The notes beneath the pieces were generated by a model that was not told where the DNA came from, searched no databases, and was given only the letters and a program-made list of their open reading frames with translations. From assembly GCF_018383585.1 (NCBI RefSeq), contig NZ_JAHAMK010000006.1, positions 204,070-268,069 on the forward strand: 64,000 nucleotides of DNA, in the 5' to 3' direction. The position numbers were made by a program, and so were the translations under genes. Position 1 is the first letter of the stretch. Each line of letters opens with the position of its first letter. Of this stretch, positions 25,838 through 34,518 are shown piece after piece. Origin of the DNA: Microvirga sp. 3-52 (lineage in GTDB: Bacteria; Pseudomonadota; Alphaproteobacteria; Rhizobiales; Beijerinckiaceae).

Positions 25838-26416
25838 ATGCGCCTGTGTGTCTTCTGCGGCTCCAGCAGCGGCCAGGATCCGGTTTATCGCGAGGCGGCG
25901 CGGTCGCTCGGCGAGACGATGGCCGCCCAGGGCATCGAGCTGGTCTATGGCGGCGCCTCGGTAGGGCTCATGGGAGCCGTGGCCGATGCGGCTCTCGCCA
26001 AGGGCGGCCATGTGATCGGCGTGATGCCGCAGGCGCTGGTGGACAAGGAGATCGCCCATGGCGGGTTGAGCGACCTGCGGGTGGTCGGTTCCATACATGA
26101 GCGCAAGGCGCTGATGGCGGAACTCGCGGACGGCTTCATCGCCCTGCCCGGCGGCCTCGGCACGTTCGAGGAACTGTTCGAGGTCTGGACTTGGGCGCAG
26201 CTCGGCTACCACCGCAAGCCCTGCGCGCTCCTGAATGCCGGCGGCTTCTACGACAAGCTGACGGATTTCCTCGACGACGTGGTCGAGCGTGGCTTCGTGA
26301 AGCCGATCCACCGGGCGATGCTGATCGTCGAGAACGAGCCTTCCGCCCTGATCGAGGCTGTCCGTGCCTACGAGCCGCCGAAGGTCGACAAATGGATCAA
26401 GGCAGGCGAGCGGTGA
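25838..26416 (+). CDS. LOG family protein (cytokinin-type 5'-monophosphate phosphoribohydrolase)
   Basis: A 192-residue Rossmann-fold protein with '[12 protein letters not shown]', '[17 protein letters not shown]' and '[17 protein letters not shown]', the LOG signature (PGGxGTxxE). LOG enzymes release nucleobases from nucleoside 5'-monophosphates. The ATG at 25838 follows AAGGA. Its stop overlaps the GTG start of the NUDIX gene (GTGA at 26413-26416), so both form an operon, perhaps for nucleotide clean-up. Confidence 0.9.
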   Translation: MRLCVFCGSSSGQDPVYREAARSLGETMAAQGIELVYGGASVGLMGAVADAALAKGGHVIGVMPQALVDKEIAHGGLSDLRVVGSIHERKALMAELADGFIALPGGLGTFEELFEVWTWAQLGYHRKPCALLNAGGFYDKLTDFLDDVVERGFVKPIHRAMLIVENEPSALIEAVRAYEPPKVDKWIKAGER

Positions 26417-26823
26417 TCGAGATCGTCACGGCCCTGGTTCGCGACCAGCGCGGTCATGTTCTGCTCGTGCGCAAGCGCGGCACGGAGAGCTTCATGCAGC
26501 CCGGTGGCAAGCGCGAGCCGGGTGAAAGCGATCTCGACGCCCTGGCACGGGAACTTCGCGAGGAGCTTGGCTGTGGCGTCGTTCCGGGGTCGACGAAGAA
26601 ACTCGGCGTCTTCGAGGCTCCGGCGGCGAACGAACCGGGGCAAAGGGTGCAGGCCACCATCTATGCCGCCGAACTTTCAGGCGGCATCGCCTGTCAGGCC
26701 GAGATCGAAGACCATACCTGGATCGATCCGCGCGAACCGGGCGACACGCCGCTCGCTCCGCTCACGCGAGACACCATCCTGCCCCTGGCATTGTCACTGA
26801 ACGACGGCGTTCAAGCCTTGTAG
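26413..26823 (+). CDS. NUDIX hydrolase
   Basis: A 136-residue NUDIX protein. The NUDIX box '[20 protein letters not shown]' plus 'ELG' fits G-x5-E-x7-REUxEExGU. It should hydrolyse nucleoside diphosphate derivatives, perhaps oxidised nucleotides. There is no ATG in a suitable place; the GTG at 26413 overlapping the LOG stop gives the right N-terminus ([20 protein letters not shown]). The 3' end overlaps the convergent oxygenase gene by 13 bases. Confidence 0.88.
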   Translation: MIEIVTALVRDQRGHVLLVRKRGTESFMQPGGKREPGESDLDALARELREELGCGVVPGSTKKLGVFEAPAANEPGQRVQATIYAAELSGGIACQAEIEDHTWIDPREPGDTPLAPLTRDTILPLALSLNDGVQAL

Positions 26824-27965
26824 GCGCCAACGCCCTCGCCGAGATGGGCATTGTTCGCCTCGCGGATCTTGGCGGCTTCCTCGTCATAGAGGAAAGGCAG
26901 GAAGGCGAAGCGGCGCCCATGCGTGACGCGAGACACCGCATGAAGAAGCGGGCATGAGAACACCACGGCGCCCCCGGCCGGAGCCTTGTAGCTGCGCGGC
27001 CCGTATTCCGGAAAACTGACCTCGCCGCCCTCGAAATCGTCGTTGAGATTGATCGAGACCGCAAAGCGGCGATGAGCCGTGCCGCTCGTCGTGTTGTCCC
27101 GGTGCGCACGGAAATGCCCGCCGTCCTCGGCCGCGTAGCAGGAGACGATGTAGCGCTCCATGCGCGAGGGCTTGAAGAAATGCACCCGCTCGATCTCGGG
27201 ATTGATGCGTCGGACGATGCGGTGCTGCACCTGCCGGACCAGATTCGGATCCGTGATCGTGTAATCCTTGCGCCGCTTGTGATTGGGATTGTGGACGGCG
27301 ACGGTCTTGCCGTCGACCTAGCGCATGAAGCCCGATTCCTCGCCCCCGTGCTGCTCGTAGAGACCGATCAGGTGACGGCAGAATTCAGGTTCGAACACGT
27401 CCGGGATGATCAGCACGGGGGCGGGCACCTCGAAACCGGCGAACTGGCTCACAGGCGGCAGGGCGCGCAGGTAAGCCATCACCTTCTCGCGGTCGCTGCC
27501 ATCCGGTTCGAAGGGGAAGAGCGCCCGCACGCGCAGAGTAGGGTTGAGCACCATCCAGAAGCGGCGGATCGGGATCTGGGACTAGGCCGGCAAGGCATTG
27601 CGCGGAAGAGCCCCGTAGAGGCGTCCGACCGCGCCGTCGAAATCCCAGAAATGACGGATGCCGGGGATGATCTGCTTCGCCCGCATGTCCGACTCGTCCG
27701 TCGGATCGACGCTCACGCCGAACAGGGCGATTCTGTCGTCGTCGAACAGATCGCGATGCTCCTCCTGGAACGAGGCCAGGGTCGCGCGCCCGGTCTCGTC
27801 GGAGCCCGTTCCGTAGAAGCACAGGACCACGTAGCGCCCGGCCGCCGTATCGAAGCTGTACTGCGGATTGCTGGTCGAGTTCTGCTTGAACCACGGAACC
27901 GGATCGCCGACCTGGAGGACGCGATAGGCGGGTTGAACTGTCTCAGGAGCAGCGGCATCGGTCAT
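26811..27965 (-). pseudogene. Redoxin domain - 2OG-Fe(II) oxygenase fusion, interrupted by two in-frame TAG codons
   Basis: A single frame of 384 codons interrupted only by TAG at 27584-27582 and TAG at 27320-27318. Residues 1-127 are a peroxiredoxin/AhpC-like domain ('VLCFYGTGSDETGRATLASF'). After the first TAG, 'PIRRFWMVLNPTLRVRALFPF' continues the linker. After the second TAG (context 'ESGFMR*VDGKTVAVHNP') the 2OG-Fe(II) oxygenase domain is complete: HxD in 'HFRAHRDNTT', distal His in 'LLHAVSRV' and the 2OG-binding Arg in 'HGRRFAFLPF'. No frameshift or other decay is visible. Either it is a very young pseudogene (for example GAG or CAG to TAG), or the TAGs are read through. TAG serves as a normal stop elsewhere in this window (fdxA, the S4 gene). 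Confidence 0.85.
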
Positions 27966-28037
27966 GGAAAACGGATCCGAACACGTTCATGCGATATGTA
28001 ACGTTGTTCGTTATCACGCGCCTGCTGCAGGAACAAG

Positions 28038-28940
28038 CTAGCGTTGTGCCAGGAGAAGCAGTCCGACGCCGGCGAGGATCAGCAGCATTCCGGCGAGTTC
28101 CCGCCTGGTGGTCGTCTGCGCCAGGAAGCGATGGGACACCGCCTGTGCCATCAGGACCTCGACGAGAGCGAGCGTGCGTACATTCGCCGCCGTCGTGAGA
28201 GCGAAGCCGATGAACCAAAACTGGGAGGCGAGTGCCCCGAGGAAGCCTGCCCCCAGGGAGGGACGCCAAGCTTTGAAGCTTGCCACCAGGGCCTTGCGGT
28301 CGAAGAGCCCGAGCCAGACAAGGAGAATGGCCGTCTGCAGGCCCAGGCCCCAGACCAGGGTCGTGGAAGCCCGGATCAGGGGGGAGCCTCCATCAAGCGA
28401 CAGGATGGCGCCGCGAAAGCCGATCGCCGCCAGAGCGAAGAAGGCTCCCGAGGCGAGGCCGAAGAGAATGGGCTTCACGCCCGACGACGTGAGACTCGTG
28501 CCCGGCTTCGCGGACATGAGCAGGACCCCTGACGTCGCCACCGCGATGGCCAGTCCCATGGCCGGCGTCAGATGATCCCCCAGCAGCACCAGCCCGAACA
28601 GGGCGACCTGGACCGGCTCGGTCTTGGTATAGGCCGTGACCACCGAGAAGGCACGCTCGCGCATGGCCGCGAGCATGAGGGCCGTGGCAAGGATCTGAGT
28701 GACGGCGCCGGTGAGGGCATAGGCCAAAAAGGTTGCATTGGGCCCTGGAACAACCTCTCCGGTCACAAGGTTCATCACAGCCAGGGCGAGAAGCGCGAAG
28801 GGAAATCCGTAGAGGAATCGGACCTGGGTCGCTCCGACGGTTCCGATGGTCTCGGTCAGGCGGCGCTGGGTGGCGTTGCGGCCGGTCTGCGCGGCAGCGG
28901 CGGCCAGGGTCACCGGAATCCAGAGAAGGGATGTGGTCAT
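28038..28940 (-). CDS. EamA/DMT family transporter
   Basis: A 300-residue membrane protein with ten predicted helices in two EamA repeats ('LLWIPVTLAAAAAQTGRNAT', 'FLAYALTGAVTQILATALML', 'SGVLLMSAKPG', 'LLILAGVGLLLLAQR'). Drug/metabolite transporter superfamily, substrate unknown. The ATG at 28940 is used; a much longer in-frame reading to 29297 has a non-membrane, low-quality extension that overlaps the opposing gene. Divergent from the carboxypeptidase gene. Confidence 0.87.
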   Translation of the reverse strand: MTTSLLWIPVTLAAAAAQTGRNATQRRLTETIGTVGATQVRFLYGFPFALLALAVMNLVTGEVVPGPNATFLAYALTGAVTQILATALMLAAMRERAFSVVTAYTKTEPVQVALFGLVLLGDHLTPAMGLAIAVATSGVLLMSAKPGTSLTSSGVKPILFGLASGAFFALAAIGFRGAILSLDGGSPLIRASTTLVWGLGLQTAILLVWLGLFDRKALVASFKAWRPSLGAGFLGALASQFWFIGFALTTAANVRTLALVEVLMAQAVSHRFLAQTTTRRELAGMLLILAGVGLLLLAQR

Positions 28941-29130
28941 ATCGATCTTCAAACCGCGCCGCTCTTGCCACTCTCTTGCCATGGATTTCGTTAAGAAGGG
29001 CGGTACAAACAAGCAAAAATCCGCCCAGCCTAGCCAAGGCCATGGTTTGGGACTAGAAATGGCCCAGCTGACAGGCGGGGCTTTGATCGATCCTCTCCTA
29101 TCGTTGGACGAAGCCAAGGAGTCGTTCCGC

Positions 29131-30549
29131 ATGAACGTTAGCCGAGCCCTCCGCGTGACAGCCTTTGCCCTTGCCGCCCTGATAAGCGGTTCGGCTCTGG
29201 CCGCCGGCGGCCCTGCTCTTGTCGTTGAACTCGAATCCGGCCGCGTCCTGCACGCGGAGCGGGCGACCGAACCCTGGTTTCCGGCCTCGATCACCAAGCT
29301 GATGACGGCCTATGTGGCCCTGGACAAGGTCCGCTCCGGCCAGATGAGCATGGAGACCCTGCTCACCGTGACCGATGGAGCGGCGGCCCTCCCCCCGTCC
29401 AAGATGGGCTTCAAGCCCGGCACGGAGATCCGTCTCGACAACGCTCTCAAGATCATGATGGTCAAGTCGGCGAACGATGTCGCCGCGACCATCGCCGAGA
29501 ACATCGGCGGCTCGATCGATGGTTTTGCGGAATTGATGAACGCCCATGCCCAGCGCCTCGGCATGGCCAGCAGCCGCTTCGCCAATCCCCATGGTCTTCC
29601 GGACGAGCGCAACCAGACCTCGGCCCGCGACATGGCGATTCTGGCCCGTGCGCTGCTGCTGGAATTCCCCGATCATAAAGATCTGTTCGATATCGGCGCG
29701 GTCCAGTTCGGCCGGCGCATCATGCGCAACACCAACGGGCTCATCGGCCGCTACCCCGGCGCCGACGGCATGAAGACCGGCTTCATCTGCTCGGCCGGCT
29801 TCAACGTGGTGGCGAGCGCCACCCGCAACGGCCGCCATCTGATCACGGTCGTGCTCGGTGCCCCCTCGGCCAACGAGCGCACGATCAAGGCCGCCGAACT
29901 GTTCGACCGCGGCTTCAACAGCAAGGTGAACTTCACCAATCCCGAGCTCGCAGCCCTGCCGGCCTCGACCAACGCCACGCCGCCGGACATGCGCCCCGTC
30001 ATCTGCGACCGGCGCGGGCCCATGCCGCAGGAGGAAGATACGCCGGCGGTCGCCGAGACCGACAGCAACATCCCGAACCTGTTCACCTCCGAAGTCATGG
30101 CCTTTGCCGGCGCCTCGGCCGAGAAGCCGGTGCGCACCGTGCTCGGCCCCCGCACCGCCGTTCAGCCGGAGCGCGTCTGGATCGGGCTGAATCCTCCCTC
30201 CGAGGCCGAGCTCGCCGCGCAAGCCGCAGCGGAAGAGGCCGCCGAGCAGGCCCGCAAGGCGAAGACCAAGAAGGCCACCGCCTCCAAGAAGACACCGGCC
30301 AAAAAGTCCGATGCCAAGGAGGCCGATGCCAAGGAGGCTGACGCCAAGGACGCTGATGCCAAGGGATCCGACGATAAGAAGGCTGCCGACAAGGAGCCCG
30401 TGAAGGCCACGGCGAAGGGCAAGGAGCAGCCGCGCGCCAGCGTCGCCGTCAAGCCGGTGAGCGGCAGCGCCAAGCCCGCCTCCAAGCCTGCCGCCAAGGC
30501 TCCGCAAAAGGCCGATGCCGCCGCGAAGCCCAAATCCGTCGCGAACTGA
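29131..30549 (+). CDS. D-alanyl-D-alanine carboxypeptidase (PBP5/DacF-like)
   Basis: A 472-residue exported serine peptidase S11. Signal peptide 'VTAFALAALISGSALAAG'. Active-site motifs: 'PASITKLMTAYVALD' (SxxK), 'VKSANDVAATIAEN' (SxN) and 'DGMKTGFICSAGFNV' (KTG). It trims the terminal D-Ala from peptidoglycan stem peptides. The last ~115 residues are an Ala/Lys-rich, low-complexity tail with a repeated DAKEA unit (30308-30365), probably periplasmic and basic, unlike the amphipathic anchor of E. coli PBP5. The ATG at 29131 follows AAGGAG. Confidence 0.92.
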   Translation: MNVSRALRVTAFALAALISGSALAAGGPALVVELESGRVLHAERATEPWFPASITKLMTAYVALDKVRSGQMSMETLLTVTDGAAALPPSKMGFKPGTEIRLDNALKIMMVKSANDVAATIAENIGGSIDGFAELMNAHAQRLGMASSRFANPHGLPDERNQTSARDMAILARALLLEFPDHKDLFDIGAVQFGRRIMRNTNGLIGRYPGADGMKTGFICSAGFNVVASATRNGRHLITVVLGAPSANERTIKAAELFDRGFNSKVNFTNPELAALPASTNATPPDMRPVICDRRGPMPQEEDTPAVAETDSNIPNLFTSEVMAFAGASAEKPVRTVLGPRTAVQPERVWIGLNPPSEAELAAQAAAEEAAEQARKAKTKKATASKKTPAKKSDAKEADAKEADAKDADAKGSDDKKAADKEPVKATAKGKEQPRASVAVKPVSGSAKPASKPAAKAPQKADAAAKPKSVAN

Positions 30550-30573
30550 TCAGCACGCCACGAAACGTCTGCA

Positions 30574-30599
30574 ACGCCCGGTCATCGACCGGGCGTTTT
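30574..30599 (+). terminator. Rho-independent terminator after the D,D-carboxypeptidase gene
   Basis: A 10-bp stem ACGCCCGGTC (30574-30583) with 30587-30596, a three-base loop and a TTTT tail. Confidence 0.9.
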
Positions 30600-30665
30600 G
30601 CTTGATCCCTTGCTTTCGCGGGCGATCCACGCGAACGGTGCGGCGTCCAAAACCAAAATGTCGCG

Positions 30666-31574
30666 ATGACCCGCTCCTCCTCTGCCGCCAACGGCCTGTT
30701 CTTCGCCCTCGCCTCGGCCGGCCTCTACGGCTTCAACATCGTCTATGCGCGCATGGCTTCCTTCGCGGGAGCCAGCGGGTCGGCCATCGTGGTCTACCGG
30801 GTTCTTCTGATGCTGGTGCTGGTCGGCATCGTCGCGGCCGTCATGAGGAGCTCCCTGAGGGCCGCGCGGGAGGAGCGGGGAAAGCTCCTCCTCCTCGGTA
30901 TCTCCAGTGCTCTCCAGGGCATCTGCTATCTTTCGTCCGTTGCCTTCATTCCGGTGACGGTCGCGGCAGTCGTGTTCTACACCTATCCCATCATCATCGT
31001 CCTCACGAATCCCTTCGTGGAGAAGACACCGCTGACGCAGTCCCTCGTCGGGATCGTCGTCATCGCGACCATCGGCGTCTGTCTGGTGGTAGGGCCGGCC
31101 TTTTCCGATCTCGACTGGCGCGGTCTGGCTCTTGCCCTCGGCGCCAGCATCACGACGGCCATCCAGTTCTTCACGGCCGCGCGCTGCACCAGGACAGGCG
31201 TGGTGGCAAAGGTGTTCTGGGTCCAACTGGTCATTCTGCCGACCGCAATCCTCATCAGCCTCGCCGCGGGACAGTTCGCGCCGCCGTCGATCCTGGCCCT
31301 GGCGCCTTTCGCCGTCGCGATGACAATCGCCGGCTATATCGGCGGATTCGTCCTGCAGTTCCTGGCGCTCGGGCGCATCACCGCGGTGGCGGCCGGGATC
31401 ATCTACTGCGCAGAGCCGGTGGTGGCGGCTGTGTCCTCAGCCCTGATCCTGAACGAGACCCTGACTCCGCTGCAGATCGCTGGCGGGGGCCTTGTGCTGG
31501 CGGCCATCATTACCAACGTTCTGCTGGAACAGCGCCGCCCCAAGAGCGCCGCCCTTGTGCCGATTGCCGATTGA
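30666..31574 (+). CDS. EamA/DMT family transporter
   Basis: A 302-residue ten-helix membrane protein with two EamA domains ('GLFFALASAGLYGFNIVYAR', 'QGICYLSSVAFIPVTVAAVV', 'IAGYIGGFVLQFLALGRIT', 'YCAEPVVAAVSSALILNETL'). Substrate unknown. The COG0523 GTPase gene begins 13 bases after its stop, so the two are probably co-transcribed, which may hint at metal or cofactor transport. Confidence 0.87.
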   Translation: MTRSSSAANGLFFALASAGLYGFNIVYARMASFAGASGSAIVVYRVLLMLVLVGIVAAVMRSSLRAAREERGKLLLLGISSALQGICYLSSVAFIPVTVAAVVFYTYPIIIVLTNPFVEKTPLTQSLVGIVVIATIGVCLVVGPAFSDLDWRGLALALGASITTAIQFFTAARCTRTGVVAKVFWVQLVILPTAILISLAAGQFAPPSILALAPFAVAMTIAGYIGGFVLQFLALGRITAVAAGIIYCAEPVVAAVSSALILNETLTPLQIAGGGLVLAAIITNVLLEQRRPKSAALVPIAD

Positions 31575-31587
31575 TAGGATGACGATC

Positions 31588-32718
31588 ATGACCCCTCCCG
31601 CGCCGATCCCGCTCACCATCCTCACCGGCTTCCTGGGCTCTGGGAAAACGACGCTGCTCAACCGGCTCCTGAAGGATCCGGCGCTGCAGGACACGGTGGT
31701 GATCATGAACGAGTTCGGCGAGATCGGCCTCGATCACCTGCTGGTGGAAACCGTCGACGAAGGAATGGTGCTGCTCTCGGCCGGCTGCCTCTGCTGCACC
31801 GTCCGCGGCGACCTCATCGCGACGCTCGAGGACCTGCTGCGCAAGCGCGACAACGACCGGATCCTGCCGTTCAAGCGCGTGATCATCGAGACCACGGGCC
31901 TCGCCGATCCGGCGCCCATCCTCCATGCCGTGCTCTACCATCCCTATCTTTCGATGCGCTACGCAGTCGAAGGCGTGGTGACGGTGGTCGACGCGGTCAA
32001 CGGCTCCGCCACCCTGGACGGGCATCGCGAAGCCGTGAAGCAGGCGGCCGTCGCCGAGCGGATCGTCATCGCCAAGACCGATCTCGTTCAAGACCAGGAC
32101 GGCCTCGCCCGTCTGCGCGAGAGATTGCACCAGCTCAATCCCGGCGCCGCTCTCCTGGAGGCGGATGCTCCGGCGGAGGCGGTCATCTCAGGCGGCCTCT
32201 TCGGCCTCGACGGCAAGATCGCCGACGTGTCCGAATGGCTGAAGACGGAGGCCGTGGAGGAGGCGGAGCGCGAGAGCCATGCGCACCAGCACGGACATCA
32301 CCACCACCATCACGACGAGGGTCATCACCATCATCACGACGTGAACCGGCACGACGAGAGGATCCGCGCCTTCTGCCTCACGAGCGATCAGCCCATCCGC
32401 CTGGGCACGCTCGACATGTTCCTGGATCTCCTGCGTTCGTCTCAAGGATCGAAACTGCTGCGGGTGAAGGGGCTCGTGGCCCTGGCGGAGGATCCGGAGC
32501 ATCCGGTCGTGATTCACGGCGTACAGCATGTCATCCACGTTCCCGCCGTGCTGCCGTCGTGGCCGAGCGAGGACCGGCGCAGCCGCATCGTCTTCATCGT
32601 GGACGATCTGGAGCGCGAGACGGTGGAAAAACTCTGGGACGCCTTTCTCGGGCGCCCCGCCGTCGATCAGCCCGATGCGACGGCATTGTCGGACAATCCG
32701 CTGTCGTTGAGGAGGTAA
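31588..32718 (+). CDS. COG0523 (CobW-like) metallochaperone GTPase with His-rich loop
   Basis: A 376-residue G3E GTPase. Walker A 'LTGFLGSGKTTLLNRLL', the metal-binding 'GCLCC' (CxCC) in 'LLSAGCLCCTVRGDL', 'ETTGLADPAP', and the guanine motif 'IAKTDLV'. Between the GTPase and CobW C-terminal domains lies a His-rich loop of about 25 residues with some 15 His (32280-32360), a likely zinc or other metal store. The C-terminal domain has 'KLLRVKGLVALAED' and 'VQHVIHVPAV'. It should deliver a divalent metal to a client. Two ATGs are possible (31579, 31588); the second has better spacing from AGGA. Confidence 0.92.
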   Translation: MTPPAPIPLTILTGFLGSGKTTLLNRLLKDPALQDTVVIMNEFGEIGLDHLLVETVDEGMVLLSAGCLCCTVRGDLIATLEDLLRKRDNDRILPFKRVIIETTGLADPAPILHAVLYHPYLSMRYAVEGVVTVVDAVNGSATLDGHREAVKQAAVAERIVIAKTDLVQDQDGLARLRERLHQLNPGAALLEADAPAEAVISGGLFGLDGKIADVSEWLKTEAVEEAERESHAHQHGHHHHHHDEGHHHHHDVNRHDERIRAFCLTSDQPIRLGTLDMFLDLLRSSQGSKLLRVKGLVALAEDPEHPVVIHGVQHVIHVPAVLPSWPSEDRRSRIVFIVDDLERETVEKLWDAFLGRPAVDQPDATALSDNPLSLRR

Positions 32719-32757
32719 GACTTGGCTCTGGTCTTCGCAGAAGGCCGACCCTCTGCA

Positions 32758-32848
32758 CGTCACCACCGGCCTCGTGCCGGTGATCCCGATTGCGAAAAGC
32801 CCAGCGCTCTTCCGATCGGGACGGCCGGGACAGACCCGGCCATGGCGT
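32758..32848. repeat. Intergenic repeat family A, copy 2
   Basis: Same architecture as 24305-24394: ACCGGCCTCGTGCCGGTGAT hairpin, TCCCGATT/GATCGGGA outer stem and GGCCGGGACAGACCCGGCC hairpin. It lies between convergent COG0523 and ABC permease genes. Confidence 0.85.
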
Positions 32849-32895
32849 GAAGGCCTCAGCCGCTCAAGAGCTCTTTAAAAAGGCGAGAGCCTATC

Positions 32896-33663
32896 TCACG
32901 CCGCCATCTGCGAGCGCTGCGCCCAGCCGGTCATGGATCGCTCCGCATAGGCCGTGATCGCGTACATGACGACGCCGAGCACCGCGAGCACCACGAGGGC
33001 GGCCCAGACGAGGGGCACCTCGAAGGCCGCGGACGCGCGGGTGAGCAGATTGCCGATGCCGACATTCGAGGCATTCTGCTCGCCGATGACGGAGCCCACA
33101 TAGGCGAGCGTGATCGCAACCTTCAGGGAGCCGAAGAAATACGGCATGGCGCGGGGCAGGCCGACCTTGAACACGATGTCACGCTTCGAGGCGCCGAGCG
33201 CCCGCAGCACGTCCTCCATTTCCGGCTCCACCGTGGAGATGCCGGTGGCGACGTTGACCACGATGGGAAAGAACGAGATCAGGAAGGCCGTCATGACGGG
33301 CGGCACCCAGCCGACGCCGAACCAGAACACGAGGATCGGCACCACGGCCACCTTCGGGATCGAGTTGAAGCCCACGAGCAGCGGGTAGGAGCCGGCATTG
33401 ATGAGCCGCGAGGAGCCGAGCACCATCCCGAGCAGCAGCCCGAACCCGACCGCGAGGCCGAAGCCGGCCAGGGTCATCCACAGGGTGTGCATGGCATGGT
33501 AGGCGAGCTGGCTCCGGTACTCCCATACGGCGTGCAGGATCGTGGAAGGAGCCGGCAGGATGAAGCTCGAAATCTTCAGAACGTGACAGAGAAGCTCCCA
33601 CAGGGCGAAGAAACCGATGGTGAAGACCCAGGGGGCAAGGGCGAGCTGATTCTTGGTTTTCAT
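32896..33663 (-). CDS. ABC transporter permease (NMT1/SsuC/TauC type)
   Basis: A 255-residue BPD-type inner-membrane permease, six helices: 'WVFTIGFFALWELLCHV', 'MTLAGFGLAVGFGLLLG', 'VGFNSIPKVAVVPILVFWFG'. The EAA loop reads 'ALGASKRDIVFKVGLPRAMP' and contacts the ATPase. It is the third gene of the importer operon; the ATG at 33663 lies seven bases after the ATPase stop. A longer in-frame start at 33792 would overlap the ATPase gene. Confidence 0.9.
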   Translation of the reverse strand: MKTKNQLALAPWVFTIGFFALWELLCHVLKISSFILPAPSTILHAVWEYRSQLAYHAMHTLWMTLAGFGLAVGFGLLLGMVLGSSRLINAGSYPLLVGFNSIPKVAVVPILVFWFGVGWVPPVMTAFLISFFPIVVNVATGISTVEPEMEDVLRALGASKRDIVFKVGLPRAMPYFFGSLKVAITLAYVGSVIGEQNASNVGIGNLLTRASAAFEVPLVWAALVVLAVLGVVMYAITAYAERSMTGWAQRSQMAA

Positions 33664-33670
33664 GGAACTC

Positions 33671-34462
33671 TCAAGCCGCCTTGCGCGCCTGCGCGATGTG
33701 GCCGCGCAATTCATGGACGAGGACGGAGAATTCCGGCGAGTAGGTGATTTCGAGTTCCCGCGGCCGCGGGAACTCCACCGCCCGCTCGGCAACGATCCGG
33801 CCGGGCCGCGCGCTCATGCAGAAGATCCGGTCCGCCAGGAAGGCGGCCTCGCGCAGATCGTGGGTGACGAGGATGATCGTGACCTTCTGCGCCGCGTGGA
33901 GATCACGCATCACGCACCACAATTCCTCGCGGGTGAAGCTGTCGAGCGCACCGAAGGGCTCGTCGAGCATCAGGAGCTTCGGTTCATGGATCAGTGCGCG
34001 GCAGAGGGAGGCTCGCTGCTGCATGCCGCCCGAGAGCTGCCAGGGAAACTTGTCTCCCTGCCCCTTCAGCCCCACCTGGGCAAGAAGGCTCTCGGCCTTG
34101 GCGACATACTCCGCCTTGTGACGGCGCAGCCGTGAGCGGTGCGGTTCCACGATCTCGAGCGGCAGGAGAATGTTGGCGAGAGTCGTGCGCCAGGGCAGCA
34201 TGGTAGGGTTCTGGAAGGCCATGCCGGCGAGTTTGACAGGAGCTCCCACTTGCCTGCCATCCACGATCACGCTGCCCTCGCGGGGAAACTGCAACCCGGT
34301 GGCGAGCTTCATGAGCGTGGACTTGCCGCAGCCCGACGGGCCGACGATGGCGGCGAACTCACCCTCGTTCACCTTCAGGTTCAGGTTTCTGACGGCCGGA
34401 AGACCGTCCTCCGCCCGCGCATAGACGTGGGTGACATCGTGAATGTCGACGAAGGGTTTCAT
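33671..34462 (-). CDS. ABC transporter ATP-binding protein (NMT1/SsuB/TauB type)
   Basis: A 263-residue ATPase. Walker A 'VGPSGCGKSTLMKLATGL', Q-loop 'MAFQNPTMLPWRTTLANIL', ABC signature 'LSGGMQQRASLCRAL', Walker B 'LLMLDEPFGALDS', H-loop 'ILVTHDLREAAFLAD'. It drives import through the neighbouring permease. A hairpin between this gene and the binding-protein gene probably lowers its expression. Confidence 0.93.
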   Translation of the reverse strand: MKPFVDIHDVTHVYARAEDGLPAVRNLNLKVNEGEFAAIVGPSGCGKSTLMKLATGLQFPREGSVIVDGRQVGAPVKLAGMAFQNPTMLPWRTTLANILLPLEIVEPHRSRLRRHKAEYVAKAESLLAQVGLKGQGDKFPWQLSGGMQQRASLCRALIHEPKLLMLDEPFGALDSFTREELWCVMRDLHAAQKVTIILVTHDLREAAFLADRIFCMSARPGRIVAERAVEFPRPRELEITYSPEFSVLVHELRGHIAQARKAA

Positions 34463-34483
34463 GACACGAAGCCTGTGAGCCCA

Positions 34484-34512
34484 AAATGAAGAGCCCGGCT
34501 GCAGCCGGGCTC
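34484..34512 (-). terminator. Intercistronic hairpin/attenuator of the ABC importer operon
   Basis: On the minus strand GAGCCCGGCT-GC-AGCCGGGCTC (34512-34491) forms a perfect 10-bp stem and is followed by TTCATTTT. It starts seven bases after the binding-protein stop. It can act as a partial terminator and 3' stabiliser, giving more binding protein than ATPase and permease. Confidence 0.75.
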
Positions 34513-34518
34513 GCGATA

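Noticed and set aside
26191..26412. N-terminal extension of the NUDIX protein
   Set aside because: It overlaps the LOG gene in another frame, is Arg/Ala-rich and not conserved-looking; the GTG at 26413 gives a standard NUDIX start.
27318..27584. Genome-wide reassignment of TAG to an amino acid
   Set aside because: TAG is used as the normal stop of fdxA, the S4-domain gene and the 70-codon ORF, so a general reassignment does not fit.
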